This document shows, in pieces, positions 49,701-61,700 of a stretch of DNA of 64,000 nt. The notes under the pieces were generated by a model. It saw only the letters and a program-made list of their open reading frames with translations. It ran no database searches and was not told the origin of the DNA. The stretch is from Trichoplax sp. H2. Its lineage: Eukaryota; Placozoa; Uniplacotomia; Trichoplacea. Every line of letters starts with the position of its first letter. The stretch's first letter is position 1. The translations under genes were made by a program, and so were the position numbers. Location: contig NOWV01000192.1 of assembly GCA_003344405.1 (NCBI GenBank), positions 1 through 64,000 of the forward strand, read 5' to 3'.

Positions 49701-52700
49701 CATTATGAGATTTAAATTAGTTTTTAAATTGTCTGGTCTATCGAGCATCATTATCTAGAGTTAATGTTTTACACAAATATTAATTAAGTTCACAGTAACG
49801 TTATTAAAACTAGCACTGGTAACAGAATAATACATTTGTACTATTTCTTAGCTTACAACATCATGCAATTATGAGCAATACTTCTAACATAACTTATAGA
49901 TGGCTCTAACAAGAAATTTATAACTTAATTAGTTTTAAGTATCGGGAAATTGGTTACATAGCTACGGATCAGTGTTCGATGTTTTACAATCTGAATTGAA
50001 CTTAACATTTCTTTCAATGGAACTGTTCAATTATTAGCCATTTGGATACTAATGGAATACGAGACTTGCGCTCCATAAGCTTCAGAGGTTTGACTACAGT
50101 GACCTATCTGTAAGTTATAAATGAAGACAGCAGAGTGTGTTCAAGTTTTTCCATTTGTTATGCTACATTTAGCTTTAACATTCTAGCATCAAAAAGTTAT
50201 TATTTATCTATTAAAATTATAGAAATCTTGCTAGGAACAGGATTACTGAATTAACTGCTGGAATATTTAGACAAATGCCTGCACTATCAAAATTGTTAGG
50301 AATCATTGTTTCGTGATACTATACCGTGATATTAACTCGTACAATTTAAACTATCATTACTGTATCACCAGCAAATTTGTAAATTCTTCGTAGATATTTT
50401 TCAATTCTTTAATTATTTCAAACCTTCATTAAATTTTTCAAATCTTATAGAATAAAATATTAAATATGATTATTTCATGTATTCCGTTAGGTCGATAAAC
50501 ACAAATTTAATTAACTCAATAAGCCGAGAATCCTGGCAAGGCATAAATAAATTAAAGGAATTGTAAGACAGAATATACAATAAGCTAGGACCTAATAGAA
50601 TGAAATCTATTTATATTTGAAATAATACATTGCAATTTAAATTCTATGAAGAATACTTAGAGTTATATAAACTATGAATTGCGTAAATATTGATTATGAT
50701 AAGGAATGACCATATTTTATTTTTGAGACGACATTTAGGGCAGTGACTAAATTAAAATTTTATGATACATTTGCAGAATTAACAAAATTTATAACCCTCA
50801 CAGTTTATATTTTTTCAAGATCATTACAAGCACATTTCATGCCTTTTAACGATTACTGAAAAACCATTAATCACTATCTTCTCATGACAAAGTTGCATAT
50901 TCATACTAAAATACTTACGATACATCTCTTCATTACTAAATTTATAAGATACCTATATCACTAAGATATTATTGATCCATCCATAGAGATCTTGCCATTA
51001 ATGCTATTGAAGATTTTGGCAAATACGATTTTTCTTCGCTTGCTTATTTGGAAGATTTGTTAGTAGTTATTGTACCTATATTGTATTAAAAATAGATTAC
51101 TTAATAACGATGAGTAAATTTATAAACACTCAATTGTAATGATACTAGAAATGCCATAGCAAAAGGAGGATTTCTTGGCAGTAATAACCCAAATTTTTAC
51201 TTTATAGGAGATTAAGTGTCAACAATTTGGTTTTCTTGGGAGATTTTATATTTTCAAATCTATCTAATGTTCATACACTGTAGGTTGATCATAATTTTAG
51301 GTCACATATCCAATTAAATTAATTATGAGTGTGTTTCATCTACTTACTGAACTTGTGTAGCAGATCGTGTTAAAATTTCTTCCTTAAACAAAATTTTTCA
51401 CCTCTAGCGGAATACATGGAAACAAATTAGCCAATATTAAAACTTATTCATTTTACGGCCTTTGGAAATTGAAAACTCTGTATGGCATAATCATTTAATT
51501 TAATGACCCACAAAAAAAAGACCGAAGCAATCTTCGTTTACTTCCTTTTATATTAAAATTAATATTTTAAATTTCTTAAATAGACTTATTTATAATAACG
51601 AAATTGAAATAATTCAGCCCCAGTCTTTTTCGAATCTAACGAAACTTTCATTCATGTAAGTCTTTTGATTTAGATAAAGTACCTTAAAACTGAATTGTAC
51701 AACAGTTTGCCTTCAGTTCTCTGTCCATAAGAATTCATAACTTAACTGTTACAATGCTATATAATGTAATATCGAGATTAGAATAGAATTATTTACGTTA
51801 GGATCATTTTGTTAGTTTACCCTTATTTAGTGAGTTTGTAATTTAGATATGCGATGTTTAAATAAAGCACTAGTTTTTATGGCAGTGATACATATAGATA
51901 CACCGCACTAAAATTGGTAGTTAAATTAGGGAGTGGCGAATAATCTTCTTACAATATAAATCACAGTGATTGTAACTTACTTATGGTAGATTGTAGATTA
52001 TCGTGGAAATGATCCGTGATAGAACATATTGTAATCTGTCTATTTTGTATTAGTCATTAAATGCCTATGTTCCTAAATACTTTTGTCTTCATTAGGTAGT
52101 AGTAGGTAAAATTAGATTTTGATTCATTAGAAGCTTCAACATTAATATTATTAACTAGGATGACTAAACTATTGTAAAAGAGTAAATAAATGCGGTATAT
52201 TGTAAAATAAAGTAAGTTCTTAAGAAATAGTGTTTAACGTAAAATAGGAGGCGTCTAAGTCTTTTTGTAGTTCACTAGTATAAGAAAAATGTTCCTGATG
52301 GGGTAGATATTGTTCCCTGATACGTTGTTCAGGGAATTAATTTATCGATCATACATTACGTTATCTTGTTGCAAAGCTGCTTTGTCACTGTGATAAAATC
52401 CAACCACGAAAATTCCAAAATTGTAGAAAATTAGAACTTTATTAGATCTAATACAAAGACTAGCCACACACAGCTGTACTCTAGCCGAATGAAACTACTG
52501 AAAAACTTCTAGAAAGAACAATCAGATAATCTAATATCTCCTGCTTTATGCTCTCCATAGCCTTTGCAGCTAAAGTCAGCATAACAGCATTCTAACACAT
52601 CTTATACGCATGCAGCTTACTATTGATTACAATGTTTTACAGCGAACCATCATTAATCCAACATGGAAATGATCACAGTATTTTCGTAGAAGTTATTCCT

Positions 52701-55700
52701 ACCACTCAAATTACAATAAAATGCGCATATTCTTATATATAATTTACAATTCTATTTCTACCTCTAACCTTATTAATAGCTCAACATCTTACTGTGTATA
52801 GAATCATCTGTACTCTAGCATATTACAGTCTACAATTATGGGCTACTAAATAAATATCATGAGATAAATATAGAAAGACACCAGCGTACATCACACTAAA
52901 CATGGAACAGTCTACAATCACAGTACTAGTTGCTTTACAGTAATAATAACGTAGAAGTAAGCTGTGCTGATAAAAATTACATAAAATTACCAATATTTAA
53001 GTAAATATCACAATAATCGATGACATTAACGAACTCATAGATAGCAGTTTTGTCAATTGATAAAATTATTTTCTGTTTGTAGACACTTTAAGAATCAAAG
53101 ACATTTATGAAGTATCGTAATAGCTACCACAATAAAAAAATCAACAGCTTAATTACTATGAAGCTTAGTATATTTTATTATTATTAGAGGTTTACAAAAT
53201 TATGGTTCATGCTAATTTCTGTAAAGAAAATTAATTGATCCTTCTATTAATTAAGGCAAATCTTTATATACTAGTGTAAGGGTTGGTTTTGTTAAATAAA
53301 AGCAAATGCGCTACACAAACTATCTTAGCTTTGATAAACTCATTGCTAATGATTCTTTAACGCTATTTATTCATAAAGATTTTTTTCATTTGTGCTGCAT
53401 ATGTTGCAATTCATTATGATGACAGCAAACTAAAGGCGTAAAATTTGTTAATACATTAATTTACGAATCAAGTTAAAATGCCTATAGTTTGGCTAATTAT
53501 ATGAGTTGATAAAAAGTGATCTGCAGGATATAAGGCAGAGAAGTAGCGGCACCAATTATATCAATACAGTGTCAATTACTAGAATAGCTGTTCTACTAAA
53601 TATCAAGTTCCGAAAAACATTTGCTGAATCAGCGTACGACAAGAAAAGCTGTATTTGATTTGCTCTTTGTTTCGTAGCTTTGTTCATGACATTTATTGCA
53701 ATCACTAGTATCTACGTTAGTGATCAATTTTATATTACTTGTACCTTACTTTGCTTACTTGCACTATTTTTATCACTATATCATAGAATTGTTTCTTATT
53801 TTTGTCAATATCTAAGAATAATTTTCAATTGATTGCATACTTAAAAACAGTCAGAAAATTCTTATTTCCTTTCAGTAATTTATCATGGAACAGGCTCACA
53901 TCGATCAGTAATCATATATTTAGCAATCTACCTTTATTGACAGAATTGTAAGTCAAATTTGAGTTTATATAGAGAATTCGATTCCTTATAATATCGGATT
54001 TGAGTAAATATTCATAAATGAAAGATTTTAAAGATAAGTTGTAATTCCTTCATTTTAGATTGCTGTTAAATAACTTTGTGAAAAATATTAGCTCGAAAGC
54101 TTTCCAAGAATCATCAAGAATTCGCAAATTGTACGTTAAGTGATATATTAAAAATGTGAAAGATGCGATTAAACGCTCTTATACGCTCCTTACATTCAAA
54201 TTGGCAGAGATTTATCAGGAAATGGAATTGACGTAATTTCGGAACAAACTTTCTCTGATTTGGTCGATATAAGAATCTTGTAAGTTAAAACCTATGTAAT
54301 TATTATCAAATATGATATGGTATTGACTATGTATTCTTTACTTTACTTCGTTAAAATCATTCATAAATCTCGCCTATAATCAGGGAACTCAGAGTATGTT
54401 CCTTTACTGAAATTGGCATTGATTTATTCTCTAAGAATAGTTTCCTTCAACGTTTGTAAGTCATTAATGATGTTAATGTAAATTAAGGTATAAATTTTAT
54501 TTCCACGTACATTTAAGCTAGCAAAGAAAAATCTAATGGACATAAATCAATTGTATTCATTATATTAGAGACCTTGGCGGATGCAATATTAAAACTATTG
54601 CTTCTACAGCTTTTAGGAACTCCAGTTCTTTAGAAATAATGTAAAATGATTTGCGTCATTATATCTTACAATTATCATTAATTAATTAAATGATGTAGTT
54701 AGCTCGTACCATGGGACTACCAAAACTTTATACAGTAAATTGATATAATATGAATAAAATTGAAAATCTCTCACCTCAAAATTGAAGAAATACTGTACTG
54801 AACTTTTGTTTTTTATGCATTATAATTGATACCTTACGTCAGTTGTTGCTTAATTCTATGTTCTCAAATATTTCAAAATTCAGTTAAGATGCTATTCAGC
54901 TAAGTGTATTTGATGGTACTTTTAGACTTCGTTAAAAATTGATTTTCTTTAAACTACAGAAATTTATCTTCTACATTATTACGAAAACTGCCACCCTATA
55001 TATTTGGATCTGATAAAAAGATAATACTGAGAGAGATGTAAGTATATGAAATAAAGAGTGAAGCTTAAATGATTTTGTACAAAATTACTAATTAATACTT
55101 TAATTTAAACGATGTAACCATGAATTGATTCGAGTAAAATAAATTGTGATACACCGTAAAATGATTACAACAATATTTTTAACAAATATTGTTGTATTTA
55201 GCCTATTTTGCACTATTAAAATCTTAAATGTCTTTGGTTAGGTATCTAAATAACAGCTTAATAGAAAGTATTGACGAAAAGTCATTTTATGGATTAAATC
55301 ATTTGGAACTGTTGTAAGATATTAATTGTAATCTTGCCTTATTTTAAAGTGAGTTTTTCCATTTATAGACTTAAATTTTGTTACTATTCACTTTACGATA
55401 GATTTACAAAAGTAAAAGTTTTATAAATTAAATCTTACTACGACCCTTATCTTCCATAAATGACCCAATCAGTTAAACACTCTTTACCTCACGTATTATA
55501 TAACAATAGCACAGTAGAAGCTAGTGTTATTGTAGTCAACCACTTGTTTAACGTATTGTAAGCCAGGTAGTATGATATGAACTTCGATTTTGTACCAGTA
55601 TTTACACGAAATTGGCAATATTTTTATACTGTTAATAGGGCATTACGTATCATGAGTATAGAGTGAGGATGCGGTCATCTAATATAAATAGAAATATTGT

Positions 55701-58700
55701 TGATCTGACAGCAAATTTGACAGTTCCTTTACTTGTCGAATCACGAATGTATCACAAGTTTGGTAATTAACATACTGTATACTGTAGGCCACTATTAAGA
55801 CCAACGTCGAAAGCCACTTTAGGGCTCTTTTATCGATAAAACAATAACTATTCTATCAGTTATCATTTCTAAGTTATTACTTATACTAACAGTAATCAGC
55901 TTCATCTTATACTATCTTTGCAAAAAGTACCTTACTATGAATAATCTTAGTTTTACTTTCTAAAAGATGCAACCTTTTGAGCAGATTTTACATACTGTCT
56001 GACTTGACTATTCTGAATCAAGATTAAATCATCTTTTTACCTTTTACAGATAGTAAAAATTCATAATAAATATAATATAAATACGATGTTGTGTATTAAA
56101 TTTGCTACTATAATTAGGCTAATATGATTTAGAAGTAACGCCATAATTAAATATAAATTACTAATCATATTTTTAGGACGTTAAGTACAAACAATATTCA
56201 AAATTTATCAAGTACTTTTCAGTTTCTGACTGGATTGATTGAATTGTATGTATTATATATATATATACATCTATATTTAAAATCATGTTCCGTAATATCT
56301 TAAATTATGTCATACACAAATGTTTATATGGCTATAATGAATACTTGTATATATTTGTGACGATAGATACGATCTTAAAATATACTGATCAAATCAAATA
56401 AAATCTTGTTATTGATGTTAATAGATGTCACCGCATTTGTCTTTTAGGAATCTGAACGAAAATAAAATTAAGCATTTGGATGGTTATAGATTTAATGGGT
56501 TAAAAGCACTTAAGCGCCTGTAAGTTATATCTTTCATAATAAAACGTAGCCCTAAAGACGTTTTTGCTAGGATTTATGCCTCTTATCAATTATCATTATT
56601 ATATTATAATAATTATAAATGACTACCTAAAATACTCTAGCGATAGCGAATACGGTACAAAGTATAAAACTTACTAACCAATTACCGCCGAAAGTTGGCA
56701 GGCAATGAACTAGTATTAATGTTTCGAGCTAAGAATAGCCCTAACTAGCAATAATAGTTGAGAGTATTTTCTAACATATATTGCTGTTACTTGGAATACC
56801 AGTCAGTTGGTATACTTAGGCAAATAGGATTCAACATTGAGAAACCTATATACTTTCTAAAAAATCACAATCTAATTTATTAGCGGCAAAGCTGTCTCTT
56901 ATATTGGTTTCAGTACCCGAAAACGACGTAATTACACAAGTTACTTCGTCTATTTGAAATTAAACAAATCAATACTCTGAAGAGCCTCTATCTGTATAAA
57001 TTAAACACAGTCTAATCCGATTAAACTTACGGCATCAGTGCAGTATTAAGTTAATCAATTCTTAATAATAGTTAAATTAACAAACCTATATTTGGCTATC
57101 TTACTAATATAATTCCTCCAAACTTAGGAATTGTATTTTTTGACTTAATAACTTTGGAGGAGATAGATATAATCCAGTTAAAGTAGTTGGCAATTACTAG
57201 CTTAGTCTTTCAAATCCTAAATTTAGGATAACTAACATATCAACTGTTAATCACTAAAGTTGCAATAAGACTTAAGTGCCCGTCACGAAAATTACTTAAG
57301 TGACATTTATAATTATGATAATGCAGCAGCTTTTGTGATTATTATAGAATATTAAATAATATATAATTATTTTTTTATTAAGGGACTTTCTAGAAGTATT
57401 ATCAAGTTATTATTACTGGAAATGCTGATTAATTTTTCATTAAATAACAAAGGAAAATCTCGATAACATAGAAGAGATTCTTCTTATAAAAAGTAATTTG
57501 AGTAGCCAATTAGATAGGTGATGTCGAGCTTAGCTAAAATAGCTAATAATATAGTAGAATAGAATACGCGTTGATCCAAAAGTTGAGAGTACGATAAAAG
57601 GTAGAGTGATAACGATTACATCATTACAGAGATTAATATTTGATAAGTATTTCTACTATATAACAAGTTAGGAACTAGTTTTACTGGATCAATGAGGGTG
57701 AAAAATACCTGTTTTATATTATCTTCTTTGCCACAACCTTGAAAGTGACAAATACTTATTAACAGAAACATTTGATAATAATTAAAAAATTTTACGCAGA
57801 TTTTAAATATATTTTAGCAATGGTTATTTATGTACCCGTATTAATGAACACCTCGAAATTTGATTTTTTTTTCGTAATAATTTTAGGTACTTATCTTCAA
57901 ATGAAATAAAATACATCGATAATGAAGCATTTACAGGCCTAATAAAACTAGTAAACTTGTATGTTCTGCAAAGCCAATAATGATTCTTTATTGGCAATAA
58001 CTAGGCTAATAAGGACTTTTTTAATTACTTTCATTTCCAGAAATATCAATAATAACTATCTGACTTCACTTAACCGAACAACCTTCCATGGATTACGCAG
58101 ATTAAATAATTTGTAAGTTTAAAAGAAGGTGTTAACTGGACTGTTTTCATATTTTAGTTTTAAACAATACGATCAAAGGTTGATAAAGATTGAAGTGATG
58201 CTTGACCACATGAATACTTTAATAGCAAATAGTGACAATAATTAGTATCATAACATTTAGTTACCATAGTAATTTTGATGTTATTTGTACTGCAAAGTAA
58301 ATCTCTACTCACTAATCTATTCGATAGGCTTCTGGATGAAAATCAGTTAACAATAATTCAGAATTTTCAATTTTCTGAACTACAAGCTTTGCAAACATTG
58401 TTAGTTATTTATTTTCATCTCTATAAGTCAGAAATATTACAGGATTATTAAATAAAAGCTGCTATAACTTGATTGAAATTAGATCTTTAAGATCAAATAA
58501 AATAGAAGTTGTCCAATCTGAAGCTTTTGAAGGTCTAGACTATATTAAAGAAATGTAAGGAGCTAGATTAATCTAAATTAGTTATTAAAATAACAAAAGA
58601 GAAATTTATTCGCCAAACAACTAAATCTAAAAGTGAAGTTTAATCCATAATATATACTTAAAATAATCTCAAACTTACAATAAACTAATATTTATGCTTT

Positions 58701-61700
58701 TATTTGTAATCACTGCTTCGTGTAACAATTTATAGTTGGCTGGATGGTAATCCCCTGTATCATTTATTAGATTTACCTATGAGCAGCTTCGAAAATCTTA
58801 ATTATTTGTAAGATATAAGAATTTTATTTTTATAATCTAGCATGACTTAAATTTAGGGTCTCAAAAGTAACGTTCTATATTATTTCATACTATAAAATGA
58901 TTGAATTCTCTATGTAATAAGCATTAACCCATTCATAATTTAAAACTCCTTAGAGGTTTATCCAAGACCAAAATGAGTAAAATTGATATGGCTTGTACAA
59001 ATACTAACAATTACAAAGTCAGCAGAATGTAAGTTATGTTATCTTTCATTTTCGAGCGAGAAATATTTATGAAACGATTTTACTTATTCCATTTTCGGTT
59101 ATAATTAGCCTTTATCAGACTAAAAACATTACTCTTGCAAATTATTACAATCAATTACATTGTAATGTAACTTAGTATTGTGATTGTAGACTGTTAGCCA
59201 TGTTTAGTATAATGTACGGTAGCGTAACTTCTATATTTATCCTAAGAGATATTTGGTAGCTATAACTATAGACTGTAGTGGTATAGACTCTATGCTAGAG
59301 TATAGATGACTATATACAGCAAGGTGTTGAGTTACTAATAAGATTATAGGTAAAAATAGAACTGTAAATCATATATTAGGATATGTTTAATTCATTGTAC
59401 TTTGGCTAGTGTGAATAATGTCTACGTAAGTACTGTAGTCGTATCCATATCGGATTAATGATGGTCCGCAGTAGAATAGTGCTACTAAGAATAATTTAAG
59501 TATGTTTAAAATAAGGTAAAAAGTTGCCATGCGGATTGTAGCTGCGAATGCTACGAAAAGTATAAAAGGATGCGACTTAGATTATTCTGTTAGTTCGTTC
59601 TAGAAGTCTTTAATAGTAGTATTCGGCAGCAGTAATAAACGGTTGTTCGCAAAGCAATACATTAAAAGAAAATTCGCAGCTTGATTATCAAGCTCTATTG
59701 CTTTCTTGGCCTAAATTGACTGTTTTATTTGTGATTTTTTGCTTAGGGATTTCTCAAACAACCTAATGCGCGAAATTAAAATTTCTGGATGTTTTAATTG
59801 CTTACAGCATATGTAATTTAAGAATTAATTAATATCAGCAATCATATCGTACTAGCTATCGAAAATAGATTATCAATTTTAATAAATTTTTTCTCTCACG
59901 TTAACCTAGTTGCTGTGATACCGAATGTTACCATTCAACGTCATTAGCTCACAGCGCTTGACCTGATTAATATTAGTTACATATTTGCTTTAATTTTTCA
60001 GCAATATCTCCAGCAACAGGTTCACTACTGATAAAAGCCTATCTTTTCGTAACCTTTCCTGTATTTCATTAATGTAAGTAAATTCTTTACCTCCGATTTT
60101 AATGATTGTATATTCATTCGTGTCATGAATTGGTTAGTTGCTTCATTGTTTTCTTCTAGTTGATGTTGTAATATATTTTATTTAGATATAATGACAAACA
60201 TATCAGTTTAATAGCTTTACTTGCCAAATTATTTAGATCAGACAATATCTTTTCTTGATCAAACATTATAAAGCGAGAGTCTATTTAGTTTATGTAATAA
60301 CGTGACTTCTAAAATATAAAACAAGGACTACAGTTTCATGCAAACTTCAGTTTATCACATAAAATATATTCGTCTCACTACTACTAAGGACTATCTAACT
60401 GCAATCAGACTATCTTCGTGCTTTCTAAATTATCATAGCAATATTCATGATATATATATAAAATTGTTACTCAATGATTTTCCTTCAAGCCCAATCACAT
60501 CTTACCCATTAAGTTACAAGTTCATATCTAAATTTACTATCGCACTATCAATTCATAATTTGCGCTTCTGATTAAAACTCCACAATACAAATCTCATAGT
60601 ACTACAATAATTAGTGCAATCTATTACTATCTCAGAATCTTAATATAAGCATCTCGATACAATTACTACAATACATCCTGTAAAAATCTTCCCCAATTAG
60701 ACACTTAAGGAATCTTTCAACAGAGTGTACAATTTATCTATTTCGCATTATTCCATAATCTTAGACTTAAGCTTATTTGGTGTTTCACTACAGCTTATTA
60801 ATAGAATATTAGAAACATAACTTACGCAAACTTTAACTTTATTCTAACATTACGTAAATATCATTTTAGAGATATTAGCAAAAACAGAATTCCTAAGCTG
60901 TCTTCCGATTTTTTCTCCACTTTACAAGATCCTACAGCACTTTTTGTACTGTATGTATACTTTTTAGTGTATATTAAAAATTTATATATATTTTAATCAG
61001 CATACTGTATTTTGATGAAAGTGTTCGTTATTTTCTTTCATCACTTTCTGTAACTACGCCTTAAAATTTAGAAATATATCTCGCAATCGGCTGGAGTATA
61101 TCCGATCTGATATTTTTTATCCAATAACCGATTTGAAACAGCTGTAAGGGTTTATATTTTATAAATTAATTTGTTTAAGGTCCTAAGGATTACTTATAGC
61201 TTAATTCTTAGCAACATAACCAGAACGATGCTATACAGCACTGTATACCATATTTGAGAGCCATTACTGTTCTACAACTTTTAAGAGGCCTAATTATATA
61301 ATTCTTTAATCACTAGCCTTAGATGGTCATTATTAATCATTGTTAATCGATTTGCTCTTTAATACACATTTCGCTCCAAACTTAAATTTGACATCAACGT
61401 AGTACTCGTAAATCATGCAAATGAGCTAAGTTACAAAATACCATTGACTAAAGAAAGATTAGAAAAATATTGTCATCTTGCTTGTTTGTAAGCAGAAATA
61501 TACAAGATAATCGCCTTGATAAATTGGATTTTATTCAACCTCTGTGTAAACTAAATACACTGTAAGTATATTGTCTACTATAAAGTTGAAATAAGAAAAA
61601 GAATAGATTTATTCATACACTTACAAACAGATATAGCTTAGTCAATAAGTTCTAAGTTAATTTCTATTCTATGCATGATATACGTAATAGAATTAACGAA

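Noticed and set aside
60338-60571. 77-codon frame in a family F element
   Set aside because: The other F copy (22822-23280) does not keep the frame.
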